Assembly (NCBI GenBank): GCA_027405735.1
Contig: JAPEHQ010000025.1
Location: 372,001-436,000 of the forward strand
Length of the DNA stretch: 64,000 nucleotides
Direction: 5' to 3'
Source of the DNA: Mucor racemosus
Lineage: Eukaryota; Mucoromycota; Mucoromycetes; Mucorales; Mucoraceae
The position numbers and the translations under genes were made by a program. Each line of letters starts with the position of its first letter. Position 1 is the first letter of the stretch. Positions 52,803 to 64,000 of this stretch are shown one piece after another. The notes beneath the pieces are model-generated. The model had not been told where the DNA came from, searched no databases, and was given only the letters and a program-made list of their open reading frames with translations.

Positions 52803-55800
52803 TAGCCCCCTACCAGATTCACGACACTGTTTGTATTTATTCCTGAATTCAAATCAAGGAACAAAAACTGATAGCTTATCACGGTTTGATTTGAATATAT
52901 AACATTGACAAGTAAAGTAGAGTTTAGTCAGTAAAAACCTTTAAAAAACCTATCATAGGAAAAACACAATAAGGAAAAGACTTGTTTACTACTTTACGTT
53001 TTAAGCCTAAACGACCTTTTTAGTATGATACCACTTTTAAGTAGCAGATCATCCCAAATTCATTATGAGCAAATTGCCCATCAAAGTTTATCAGATTCAG
53101 GCACCAGAGATCTAGTGACAATCCGATTTTTCATTCTTCGAAAACCAAGTGAAAATATCAATTGTTGGATTTAAACATTCAGCGATAATCTCATTATTAC
53201 TACTGTTGATAATTTCCAATGAAACCTTATCGAAAAATACATATCAAGCTCTACAAGCTTTACTTCTAACCAGGTCAGCCAACTGCTGAGAAATAAACCT
53301 TTATTTCCTTCATTTGCAGAAATTCATCATGTATACGACAATTTGCAGATTTATGCACACATAAAACAGGTTCCTTTTGCTTTTTCGAGACTGATAAATG
53401 TTGAAGTGGATTTATCACCATAGTTATCATAACCACCAGTAATTTTCACAACCATATCATTATGCTCACACTTCCAAAAAGAACTTTTTTGTGATACCAT
53501 AAACATTTACACAAACATTTCAATTTCACTTGACTAGTAGCTGGTAAAGCCACCTTGAACAACACCATTTCTTTCAACTTTTGTACTATAATCCACTTCA
53601 GCATGATATTCACCCCCCAGAAGATGCCATGTATCAAAACATCATCTTCTAACAGACGAGATAAAGCATTATCATATATCACAATACCATGAAGGCAAGG
53701 AAGAGTATCAAGAATGAACAAGAAAATAGCGTTTCACCACCCTGTTGCTAAACGCAACTGGCATATTCGTTGGATATTCGAGTAAAATAAACCTTCGGAA
53801 TTCATTGAATACAAGGTAAATATACTTAGAGATGTATACAGAAGATTTGGAAACAAAGGGACTAACAAAATACCATGTTCACTTCATCAATTCTGATACA
53901 GGAATACCAAACACAAGAGGAAATACTACCAATTCTCTAACAAAAGATCACTTTTTGGTTTGATCACGTCTTTTCCAAGAGGTCAATTTCATACACAGGC
54001 ATTCTATACACAACAGAAAAGAGCCACAGCCTTTTTGTCGAAGAATAGCAAGAAAAAGAGCTCGAAAAGAGGGACAAGATAACCCAACAACGGAAGCATC
54101 CTTAAGCAGTAATTAAGCAGAAGTACAACCCAACAAGATTCATGAATACAACAAGTAAACACTACTACCGACATGAATGACAAAGTCAAATATGATCAAA
54201 CATCACAGACTTAACGTAGTTAACAACATCAGACAGATAAAGATTTGTAACTGGATTGACGAACATGAAACTTCTATAGTTGATATCTACAGAGGGATCG
54301 ACCAATACAAGCTTGACATGGACACATCAATAACCACAGCTATATTGCTAACAATATCCAAAAATACACAATTTAATCAGCACTGATAATACAATCACAA
54401 AATCAGTATAACAGCTATCAAGCAGAACTACACATCAAACATTCACCATCGAATTTAGATAATTACAACAAATTACATGAGCAGGAACAGGGTCAAACTG
54501 TATCACACTACTACAAACCATTGTAGCCAACGTCAAGGACAAGATAAAGTACGCATTCTTATAATCAACAAAATAATAGAAATATTGTAGACAATATCAA
54601 CAGAGATAATATTTTTGCATCATGATCTACCATCATAATATTACAACAAATATAAATCAACAGTACAAATTACAATTCACATGATATATCATCATTGAAT
54701 CTATAATTTCACAAATCGACACAACAAGAGACAAGGTTAAACTGGATTTAACATCACATAAACCATTGTACTACATTGATACTATGATAAAGTACACTTT
54801 ATTGTAACAAATATCAACAACAGGATAAAGTACTCATTCATATAACCATCACAATTATAGACATCTTGTAAACAATATCACGACAAATCAAACGATCACA
54901 ATCAAATGAGCGAGATGTCCCAACATCTTCTTATTCCAATCAGAAAGAGTACCTCTGTATCGAGTACAACTACTACAACTACAAATCCGGTATTCAAAAC
55001 CACACACGGCATTTTTTTACATGAATGATACTCTGCACATTTAGTCCAAAGTCAAATAGTAAACAACGTTTGTACAGAACATCTTTACATATCAACACTA
55101 AATTCAGCAAATATATATTTTTATATCTGTCATTCTGATGAATAGCTATAATTAGAGGTAATTGTTATCAACGTTCACTGGCAAATAGCATTTAACTAAT
55201 GTACATCCAACAACACTCCTAGGTTTTGATATACTAAACTACTATATGCGGCTATCTTCTTTACAATCAACACCTTGTAATAGAAATGCAATGTCAGGCG
55301 GAACAAACAAATCACACTCTCTCAGCAATCCATATACCTAGATTTGTCACAACAATATCTACTATGTATTATGTATATGTTATTACAAGCTTTCATAATC
55401 AAAAGATTACCATGTAATCCAGTTAAACAACTGTGGGAAGCGAAAGCATTAAGCTTCACAATCGAATTTAGCAATTCAAGCTGAGTATCTGCACCAACGT
55501 GCCAAATCATTTGCTAACATTCACTTTTTAATAGATCAGAAAAGAATCATCTTTCTGAACACGACCAAAAGGAGAACTCAAGTGAACATAATCACATTGG
55601 ATTGTTCACATAATCATAGACTAGTTGAAAACCATCATAGTTAACCAACAGGATTATTATCAACCTTTGATCCTACATTACGGTATCAAAATGATGTACT
55701 TTTTTGCAAGGTAAATTAACAAATTTCGATTGGAGAGGGTTCCCATGTGTACTTTGAAGCTAATATCAAATTACCGTATCCTTTTAGGTACAACAATTAC

Positions 55801-56994
55801 TCGTGAACAATTTCAAACAAACTGTCAAATAGCCATCTATATAGTTTACAAGGATATTCTTACTCTTAAGCAACCTTAAATTGTATCAGATTTACAAATA
55901 AATCCTTTACCGAAGCAACAATTCTCTCATCAAATACCGTTATTCTCAAATAGACAGCAATCTTGAATAGAAACAACATCAAATTCCAAAATAATATCAT
56001 TATTATTACTAGAATTAAGCATCAACTACCAACACATCAGCAGGAGCTTTATCGTAAAGTCTCAAAACATCATGATCAATTATAGATAAAATTGAACAAC
56101 CAGGGCTTATTGACTGATTGTTGTTTAGAAATAGTACATCAACAATGCTACCATAAATTCCAAAGCACACAACAGTACAACAACCATGCCTTACAGTTAC
56201 AATCATCACAAATTTTTTGCAAACGAAATACCAAATGAATTTGCTACAGGAGAACTTGAAAATAAAACCAGCTTGGATAGCAAGCAGAAATGAAATCACA
56301 TTGAAATTATTTAGCCTCCAAAGACCAAAATAATAGCAACACTATATTTATTTCCACCAGCAGCACCACCACTAGCCTTGACATCTTTCCCATCGATGAC
56401 AAAAATCATTTGTATTCGAGCAATAAACACACGATTCAACTCTTAAAGTGAATTAAGACAACCATGATCAGACGAGACAACTGGGAAAAAGCGACAAAAA
56501 AAAGAAACACCTTTTACCACCAGATTATCAAGCCATAATACCATGTAAATATCTTTCTTCGCAGAAATAGAGAGGCACAAACAAGAGCAACAGCAGCTTG
56601 TTGTGGATAGTCAAGGGTATGACTATCAGAGAGACAATTTCCAAAATCAACGTACAAAGTAGACACACACTTTCTTCTTGTAGACAAACGAACTTGGAAG
56701 GGAAAATTCAATGAATAACAGGGGTCGCAGACAAACAAGAAAAGAAATTCTGTCCTTCAGCACAACCAAGAACCAAAGAAGCAATTTCAGAACAAGTTTT
56801 AACAACCACAGAAACCAGAGGAGATTCAGCAAGAAAACTACCTTGGGATTTGCTTACAAGCAACATCAGAAAAGTTTTCTTCAATACCATCAACCAAAGA
56901 ACCAAGAACAAGAAAAGGAGTGATAAAGCAAACAGGTACGTACAGTTTACAAAACAAAAAATCGATAGAATCAGATTTAAAGTCTTTCAAAAAA

Positions 56995-57343
56995 TGTTAC
57001 GCCAGGAGATTATATCAATCTCAAAGCTAAAATATGTACTAAATCATTTAATAAAAATAAAGGAAAACTGTTATAAAATGAAAGAGCACACTAAAAACTA
57101 AAGAACTTTATTATAAGATCGAACCATCTTCTTTTATATTCACATTCTCTAATTATATGACCTGTTTAAAGGAGTCTATTTATATATATTCATATATCCA
57201 ATCAAATCTAGGTGACACACACTAGTTCCATATTCCTGCATACACGGAGCTTCATAACATAATACACAGCAATGTAGAACTTAACATATCAAACTGTGTC
57301 GTAATCTTAACCAAGGAATGCACCCAGATCTGTGGATGCAACA
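56995..57343 (-). repeat. LTR (349 bp), right copy
   Basis: Same start, end and length as the left LTR. The inner neighbour on the plus strand is a CTTTCAAAAAA stretch, not a polypurine tract. Confidence 0.9.
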
Positions 57344-57773
57344 CAAATGATGAAAATAATCGTAAATATATTGGCTCTTGCATGTATTGCTCTACATCAA
57401 CGACGTATTAAATTGTATTATTGCCTATAATCTATATTAATAAAAGCAAATGTAATTCAAAAACCCATTATTCCAGTAAAAAATGCAATAGAATTTTGAA
57501 AACGGCACGATGCTCATGTACAAACCAATTTGTGGACATACGACAATCAGCTCATTATGCTCATGGTCAGATTTTATTATTATGCACAAATAGAAATAAT
57601 AATGTGCTTATGGGCTAGCAATTCTACTATTATTCACACATGGGATTAATGTCATGCACACGGACAGAATCTATAATTCTGTACATACAGGCTTTTCTTT
57701 ATTATGCTTGTGTGCAGTTTCTTTTTTGTTCCCATGTGCATCTTGTTATCATTTTAGCCATTATTTAGTGAGC

Positions 57774-58026
57774 GCAACAATGAAACATAATCAATCCTAC
57801 ATCTTATCTAAATGATACAATCACAGATTCCCAATTCCACAACAAATTCAATTGTATATGATTTGTTCCCAAATCATATGATCAAGTACCTCAATACCCG
57901 GCAATTCATTAATAATATTAATAACCATATAATTATCTAGAAAACATATAAATATGAAGCATCAATGAATTAATAAAATGTATCTTTTAGCAGAGTATTT
58001 TTATATTAGTATCTTTTGATATAACA
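57774..58026. mobile_element. Truncated solo LTR, mirrored copy of 42783-43034
   Basis: The reverse complement of the left-arm remnant, with the same deletion join, confirming that the truncation is older than the arm duplication or conversion. Confidence 0.65.
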
Positions 58027-58827
58027 GGTTTTATGGACTTTTTTGAATTCGGTTGTATCATCTTATACTTTTCAAGCTAAATCCGTTATTAGGCTAATAA
58101 TGTGGTAAGTTGTATTTATGCTTTACTTAAAATAAGCCTTTGAATAATTAATAGCAATACAACCGAACCTTAATTTTTTGTATGAAGAAGTTTCGATACC
58201 TGCATCTTATAGCTGCTTGGAATACTTAAACAACCGCGTCCGGGCTGTCCGGTGATTTTTTCTAGAAATTTAAAGCTTGGAAATATCATTAAATGGCCGC
58301 TTCCGGAGATTGTTCGGCTTTTTTTTTGGAAGAGTGACCATTGGCAAAAATATGAATCACATACTATATTGTATGCCACCAAGTACCATATGTTGTCACC
58401 TTCTACAGTATCAATATATTTTATAATCTATTGACTACGACATGCATTGAAGTGCAAAGTCTTGATACTGGATATAAGAGACTCCTAGCGTACTAAGTTT
58501 AACCCAGCAATTATCAAGAACGCTTGGGTCCCAATTATGACCCCATATTATTTCATCCTAGCAGTTAATGAATCAAGTAGCTATCAAATCAACATCCAAG
58601 CACATTTAGCGCAGCATTTAAACAAGGCAAATCACAAGCTCTGCAAGAACAATTAAAGTATGATTGATCCATTTCAATCCGTAGATTACTATCAAACAGA
58701 TCTAATGGTTCAATAGTGCCTTAAATTACATCTCAGGATCTCAATGTCAAATCAAAAGGCCATTCTTTATATCTAAATAAACGATATCTTGTTTTTATTA
58801 TACAGTTGAAGAACTGATTTATTACTC

Positions 58828-59650
58828 CTTCTCTTTTAATTGTATTTTTTTAAAGATAGACGTAGCTTTTTATAAGTTTGTTTTAAATTTAAATAATGGA
58901 CATAATGTGCAAATAAGGTATCTATTGATTGAGCTATTATTGAATCTTCTAGCTGCATTTCTCGTAGAGAAAACAATTTTTTTGTCAATTTTTTTTTTCA
59001 AATTCAGAATTTAGGATGATGGTATATAAGGGGAAAATTGAAGCTAGAAGTATCTCTTTGTATACATTTTTGAGGATATCTTAATATTTTGAAAAAAACT
59101 AAATTGGATCCGAGAGAGCTCAACGATATTGACGACATGGATGTGGAAAAAATGCTGCTCAATTTAATGAATATTTTGAAATCTACTACAAAAATACCAA
59201 AAAAATTGAAGAAAAAATAAAAGTGCTTAGAATTTTTTTATACAAATACATGTTATAGAGTGCTTTAAAACGAGTAAGTTTTATTATTAAAAAGTGTTAG
59301 TATAGCTTAATATCCCGTAGAGATATGAGGCCTCAAAGTTATAATTTTTAGTAATGAAAAACCTATAAAAATCTGAAACATTAGCATTAAAAAAGTTATA
59401 TCAACTGCAAAAATGTAGGATATTTCCGGATACTCATTTTTAGATTCAAGTTGAACATCTCAGGTACATTGTCATATAATTTTTTTTTAGTGTTATTTAG
59501 TGAAAGAAAATGTTGAGCAGGGATGAAAAGTGAGATCGAGTTTTTTAAAAATAAAAAGCAGTAAATTTTACCTGTTTTCGAGTTTTTCGTGAGATATAAA
59601 ATAAATTTATTGATAGGCAACGTAATGCGACCAAATAATATTTATTTAGC
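58828..59650 (+). repeat. Repeat with broken copy of the unknown ORF
   Basis: Inverted partner of 22495-23220. The plus strand encodes pieces VEKTIFLS, SNSEF, MVYKGKIEAR, LYTFLRIS, then in another frame ILKKTKLDPRELNDIDDM, LLNLMNILKSTTK and a Lys-rich end at TAA 59218-59220. At least two frameshifts break it. 59400-59620 is the non-coding flank also found at 4980-5200. Confidence 0.55.
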
Positions 59651-60414
59651 AACAGGTAAACAGAGGTTTTGAGATCAAATATATTCAATTTTCACAACGT
59701 ATTCCCAAATATTTTCGGAATACCCTTCGTTTCTTTACAATTTAGCAATGCTATTGGACAGTGTAGCTCCAGGTACCAGAAGTGTATCGAAAACAATACA
59801 GTTTATCTCAATGTTCGCAAAGCACGATTTTATAATGATGCTCATTTTTAAAGAATATAGTAACGCACACTAAAGTTGCAACAATGTTACAAATCAGCGT
59901 TATCCTGTAGTATGGACAGTATATACGGTATATATGTGAGAATCACAATTTGAATTGTAATAATTATACTAAGATTACATCAGTTTACGTATTTAAATAA
60001 TAAAATAAATAAAACTATTGATAGCGCATAGCACATAATAATAGAAAGGATATCAAATACTCATTGCCATTAATCTGTATTTTCTTTTTTGTCAATCATT
60101 GATCTTTTGAAGCCGTCGCTATCGTCTTCATTGACCAAATTACAAAAGAAAATGTATTTAAATATTGTTTTACTACATTTCATATCGAGAATTTCCAAAT
60201 GCCATGCTCCTACCATGTCTAAAGATGCGTCAAAATCTCTATTATGCTTAAAAAACCAACGATATTCAATGAAATGGGAAGAGGAAGGCAGTCAACAGGA
60301 ATCCCAATTCACAACTCAGCCCCCGCTTTTCTTTTTGAAGATTGATCGTAATAACATGGCCCTGTCGTCGGTCCCCATTTTATATATTTTCTTTTTATTA
60401 TTTCATACAATACA
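59651..60414. other. Intergenic upstream of uL1m, nothing certain
   Basis: AT-rich DNA. A 125-codon frame at 60089-60466 overlaps the uL1m start in another frame and has no protein-like features. Promoter elements for uL1m should lie near 60350-60414. Confidence 0.4.
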
Positions 60415-61304
60415 ATGTTTGCACGTACAACCACCACAGCACGTTGCCTTGTTACTCAGCAAGTGAGAAATTACGCCACTAAAAGAAAGACAGCATCAAG
60501 AGAAAATCCAGATGCTATTGACTTGAAGCAAGCTGTCAATATCCTCAAAGCATTTGAAGTAGGCAACCCCAGTCACCAAATAGAAGCCCACGTTCAATGT
60601 AAAATCGAGAAATCAACACCACTTATTCGTGGTTCAATTGTATTGCCCAAAAGTATCAAGCAAGAAGCAACTATTTTGGTTTTTGCTACTGGCAAAAAGG
60701 CAGAGGAAGCCAAGGCAGCTGGTGCTCATTTTGTAGGTGGTGAGGAAATGATTGAGAAAGTGCAATCTGGTGAATTAAAGTTTGATAAATGTATTGCTAC
60801 TCCTCAAATGTTCCCTTCAGTTACCAAGATTGCTCGTATTTTGGGTCCTAAAGGTTTAATGCCTACTGTCAAGAAGGGTATTTGTTTACAATCCATAAAT
60901 TTGATTTGAGACTTTAATAGCAATATTTTAGGTACTGTTACTGATGATATCTCCAATACTGTTCGTACATCCAAGAGTTCATTTGATTTCAAGGCAGATA
61001 AACATGGTGTTTTACATACAGGTATATATTTCAAAATAAAAGTCGGGCAAATTTATGGTTATTTATTGATTTTACTTAGGCATTGGTAAAGTCAATTTTG
61101 AATCTGAAGATATTGAAGCAAATCTCAAAGCCATTCTCGAAGAATTAAAAGTATTTGGAAAGACCAACAATTTGAAAGGTAAATTTTTAGAGTAAATCCA
61201 TGCTAATTTGACATTAACGTTTTATTGTAGCAATGGTTCAAAATGTGGTTCTTTCATCCACTCGTGGACCTGGTATTGTCATTGCTGGTGGATCATCTCT
61301 TTAG
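60415..61304 (+). CDS. MRPL1: Mitochondrial large-subunit ribosomal protein uL1m, 241 aa
   Basis: Four exons (60415-60877, 60932-61021, 61080-61178, 61231-61304). A basic, acid-free N-terminus (MFARTTTTARCLVTQQVRNY) is a mitochondrial targeting peptide. L1 fold markers follow: DLKQAVNILKAF, IRGSIVLPKSIKQEATILVF, the FDKCIATPQMFPSV block, LGPKGLMPTVKKGTVTDDI (the ribosomal L1 signature) and FKADKHGVLHTGIGKVNF. The protein ends TRGPGIVIAGGSSL. L1 forms the mobile stalk near the E site that handles deacylated tRNA. The length is normal for fungal uL1m without extensions. Each intron interrupts after the first base of a codon and restores a conserved motif. Confidence 0.93.
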
Positions 61305-61563
61305 ATTTATAAATATTAATAAAATCGTTGTAATTATTCTTTTTCCCGAAATTTTTCACCCTAAGCCTTCCACATCCAACCACCCCCTTCGTGACTCTTT
61401 GAAAGTAAAGAACTTGAAAGAGCCAGGGTTGCTTAAAGGGAAATGGAGTGCGAATAAATTTTCATAGTAAGATTCTGTTGGAAGGGGTGGGACCTTTATT
61501 ATATGTGGAGAAACATCTCTTTTTCTTGAACACATTTTTATTGTATCAACCCTAAAAAGAAAT

Positions 61564-62457
61564 ATGGTAGCTTCATTATTAAGAAATGTTTGCAGACAAC
61601 AGTTCAGTCGTCAGTTAGCTGTCCGTTCTTTCAGCGCAACTGCAACCCCTGCCACTTCTCATGGTTTGCTTCGACTCAAAGAATATTACGACAGTACCCT
61701 GTCAGAAGATTTATTAGTTTTGGGTTATGATCATACTCGTGTTGCACCTCCTACTTCTAGATATCCTGATATTGAAGCTCAAATCGAGAAAGCTTTAGAT
61801 ACTACAACAACTACTACTAAATCAGCAGAATTAAAGAAAGATATTTCACCCGATGCTGTTCGTACTCGCAAGGGTGGTAAACCTGTCAAACCTCTTCAAC
61901 CTCTCAAGAGTGCAAAGGTTATTCCAACCCTCGATAAAATCACCCTTCATTCTATGGTAAAGGATTCTATTCATAGCAAGAGTCATTTATTATCTGCTTT
62001 TATGGCATTTCAAAGTATTACAGGCATTAGACCTGATGTAGTATATGCAAGAAACTCTGTAGCCAATTGGAAATTGCGGTAAGGAATCAATAACTGGATT
62101 ATATGATTTTGTGATCTGATGTGATTTGTATATAGTGAGGGTATGCCTGTTGGTGTCAAAGTGACACTTCGCGGTGAAGAAATGTATCAATTCATGGATA
62201 AATTGGTTGAAATTGTTCTTCCTCGTTTAAAAGAATGGCCTGGTCTTTCAATGACAGCAGGTGATGGTAATGGTAATATTGCGCTTGGCTTCCCTCCATC
62301 CGCTCTTGCTCTTTTCCCTGAAATTGAAGGTTCATTTGATGTTTATCCCAAGATGACCGGTTTCGATGTTATCTTTAATACAACTGCTTATACAAATACT
62401 GATGGCCGTTTGTTACTTTCTGCTTTCTCTGTACCTTTTACATCCAACAAAAAATAG
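61564..62457 (+). CDS. MRPL7: Mitochondrial large-subunit ribosomal protein uL5m, 278 aa
   Basis: Two exons (61564-62078, 62136-62457). The N-terminus MVASLLRNVCRQQFSRQLAVRSFSA is a targeting peptide. The uL5 core reads VIPTLDKITLHSMVKDSI, the LSAFMAFQSITGIRPDVVYA block, WKLREGMPVGVKVTLRGEEM with YQFMDKLVEIVLPRLKEW, then FDVYPKMTGFDVIFNTTAY. uL5 contacts 5S rRNA/P-site tRNA in bacteria; mitochondrial uL5m lies in the central protuberance. An N-terminal extension of about 120 residues with a Thr run is typical of fungal Mrpl7. It follows uL1m by 259 bp on the same strand. Confidence 0.93.
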
Positions 62458-62633
62458 ATATTTAATAGTAAAAATAAATAAAAAACAAGAAATTATACAT
62501 GTATTATCACAATGATCATCGACGGTAGCACAAACGGCACTGAATAGTACTTTTTAGAGGAAAAAAAATAGCAATGATGACACTTTTCTTTTCCCTTTTA
62601 ATCAAGTTTTACCTACACTGTTGCACCTTTTTA

Positions 62634-62668
<35 letters not shown>

Positions 62669-62669
62669 T
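62634..62669. repeat. (CTTT)9 microsatellite upstream of PDAT
   Basis: Nine perfect CTTT units end 25 bp before the PDAT start codon. They probably lie in the leader or core promoter. Confidence 0.95.
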
Positions 62670-62694
62670 ATTTCCTCTCAATTGACAAAATAAA

Positions 62695-64000
62695 ATGTCC
62701 CTTAAAAAGAGACAGGGTTTCAAGTATACCAATGAAGCGAACCATAGAAAAACTTCTGTCTCTGAATCATCAACAACATCATTAGATAAAGTACTTCGAT
62801 ATACTGGCAAAAACAAACAAGAACAGCCTGAAGACATCTTGGCAGATAGCATGATTTTTCATGTTGAAAAATCTCCTATCTGGAAAAGAAAAAGATTTCA
62901 CTTTATCATTGGTTTATCTGTGGGTTTGATTGCGGCATATGGTGCATCCACGACACCTGTAGCTCAAACTCATTTAAATGATTTGCAAACTTATTTATCT
63001 TTGCAGTTAGCTGAAATGGATTGGGAAAGGATTATGCCTGTAACTGATATGGTAGATGAATTATTTGGAAATGTAACAAATTTTTTTACCCCAGTGCCTT
63101 CAAGTGATCAACCTTTTATGCCTGCATTGGAATACAGGGAGATATTGGATTTGAAACCTCATTTTCCTGTTGTATTAATTCCTGGGATTATTTCGTCAGG
63201 TTTGGAAAGTTGGGGTACATTGGAGAAATCAAAACGATTTTTTAGAAAGAGAATGTGGGGAACTACTAGTAAAGTATTCACAGAAAAAAAAAAAAAAAAA
63301 AAAAAATGTGTTTGACCTATTTTTTGTATATATCATCAGCCATGTTCAGATCGGTTTTACTTGATAAAGAGCTTTGGACAGAGCATTTGAAACTGGATCC
63401 TGTCACAGGTTTAGATCCTCCTGGTATCAAAATACGTGCTGCTCAAGGTATGGTACACAATTTTTTACGTTTCAAATACATACCTAAATTGAAAAATATA
63501 GGCTTGGATGCTGCTGATTATTTTGTAACTGGGTTGGTATCTATAATCATAAAAGAAGGTTTTATACTGATAAACATTTCGTTAGTTACTGGATTTGGGC
63601 TAAAATTATTGAAAATCTTGCGTACATTGGTTACGACAACAATAACATGCATCTTGCAAGTTATGATTGGAGATTGTCTTTCTCAAATCTTGAAATCAGA
63701 GATCAATATTTCTCGAAATTACAATCCATGATAGAGATCTCTAAAAAGGGATCTGGTGTTCCTGCTGTTATTGTTACACATTCAATGGGTAATTGTAATA
63801 TAATAATCGAATGATATCGTACATAATATTCATCATTACTATTTAGGATCTTCCATGTTCCCTTATTTTTTAAGATGGGTGCAAAGTCCAGAAGGAGGTA
63901 AACGTGGTGATGATTGGACTGAAAAACATATCGCTTCATTTGTCAATATTGCTGGCCCAATGGTTGGTGTACCTAAAGCATTGACAGCCATGTTGTCAGG
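62695..64000 (+). CDS. LRO1: Phospholipid:diacylglycerol acyltransferase (PDAT), 5' part
   Basis: Five exons are visible (62695-63268, 63340-63447, 63502-63532, 63586-63788, 63847 to the window edge), about 356 residues. The enzyme moves an acyl group from a phospholipid sn-2 position to diacylglycerol, making triacylglycerol at the ER. A cytosolic N-terminus is followed by one membrane anchor (FHFIIGLSVGLIAAYG, about residues 63-78). The LCAT-like lumenal domain has FPVVLIPGIISSGLESW, the lid-region motif MFRSVLLDKELWTEHL, GLDAADYFVTGYWIWAKI and SYDWRLSFSNLE. The nucleophile is in VIVTHSMGSSM, formed across an intron. The sequence continues with FVNIAGPMVGVPKALTAM. Catalytic Asp and His lie beyond the edge. 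The 31-nt exon 3 and a GTTGGT donor are unusual but are required by the conserved frame. Confidence 0.92.

Larger units (their letters stand above)
52454..57343 (-). mobile_element. Full-length LTR element, 4890 bp, no recognisable gag/pol
   Basis: Two 349-bp LTRs, identical as far as compared, surround 4192 bp and are flanked by the 5-bp repeat CAAAT (52449-52453, 57344-57348). Next to the left LTR the minus strand reads GGTAGGGGGCTA, a possible polypurine tract. This suggests the element is transcribed on the minus strand. The interior is strand-asymmetric (A and C rich on plus) and has no frame longer than about 95 codons. I found no zinc knuckle, DTG protease, reverse transcriptase or integrase signature. 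It fits a young non-autonomous (LARD-like) retrotransposon. A strongly mutated coding element is the alternative. No convincing tRNA primer site was found on either side. Confidence 0.8.
50377..58827 (-). repeat. Right arm of the inverted duplication, split by an LTR element
   Basis: Reverse complement of 41982-45538. Removing 52454-57343 and one 5-bp target copy leaves 3556 bp, one base shorter than the left arm. The right arm continues to match family DNA for a short way past 58827 (TCTCTTTTAATTGTA, as at 28323-28343), while the left arm meets unique DNA at 41981. Confidence 0.88.

Noticed and set aside
53870..53960. A SDTG word on the plus strand of the LTR element, suggestive of a retroviral-type protease
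   Set aside because: Only four residues match. The frame stops soon on both sides and the surrounding residues lack the hydrophobic-DTG-A pattern.
56647..56911. Minus-strand frames inside the 4.9-kb LTR element that could be gag-like
   Set aside because: Leu/Phe/Val-rich because the strand is T/G rich. Two overlapping frames are equally open and no zinc knuckle or capsid motif is seen.
60089..60466. 125-codon plus-strand frame upstream of uL1m
   Set aside because: It overlaps the uL1m start in another frame, has low-complexity composition, and has no conserved motif. Treated as chance.

Overview
The window is a nuclear contig piece from a filamentous fungus, most likely an early-diverging lineage (Mucoromycota, Mucorales-like). 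The evidence is very AT-rich DNA, short GT-AG introns of roughly 50-110 nt in nearly every gene, and intact fungal housekeeping genes between large repeat islands. No bacterial operon structure, tRNA, rRNA or CRISPR was seen. Species cannot be fixed from the sequence alone.

Layout. 1-1467: the C-terminal end of an unknown gene, a small Ser-rich hypothetical protein, and SEM1/DSS1 (proteasome lid and BRCA2-type adaptor). 1468-13321: a repeat island with a broken Tc1/mariner-type transposase inside an inverted-repeat composite, a decayed gene with a PD-(D/E)XK-like signature, and a solo LTR. 13322-21062: three minus-strand genes (Golgi nucleotide-sugar transporter, C2 + class-3 lipase resembling sn-1 diacylglycerol lipases, BTB + CAP-Gly protein). 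21063-31106: a second repeat island. 31107-39578: five minus-strand genes: Vac7-like PI(3,5)P2 regulator, an FMN-binding pyridoxamine-oxidase-like protein, a septin, and a kinesin-13, with the kinesin divergent from DAHP synthase (40139-41408, plus). 41409-60414: a 19-kb repeat island. 60415-64000: mitochondrial ribosomal proteins uL1m and uL5m and the 5' part of phospholipid:diacylglycerol acyltransferase, all plus strand.

The genes do not form one pathway. Themes recur (lipid signalling and storage: DAG-lipase-like, PDAT, Vac7; cytoskeleton: septin, kinesin-13, CAP-Gly), but this is probably ordinary fungal gene order. Exon structures were worked out by hand from splice sites and reading-frame continuity. 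Spliced lengths are multiples of three for every complete model given exon by exon.

The most unusual content is in the islands. One repeat family carries a single-exon fragment of a dynein intermediate-chain WD40 gene in four copies, still flanked in some copies by splice-site-like sequence. Two of its copies lie in a near-identical inverted duplication (arms 3557 and 3556 bp) whose right arm was later split by a 4.9-kb LTR element with apparently identical LTRs and no recognisable gag/pol. Comparing copies reveals at least six solo-LTR insertion events, each with a 5-bp target duplication, so the order of insertions can be read directly. A second repeat carries an unrecognised protein-coding remnant conserved between two copies about 36 kb apart.
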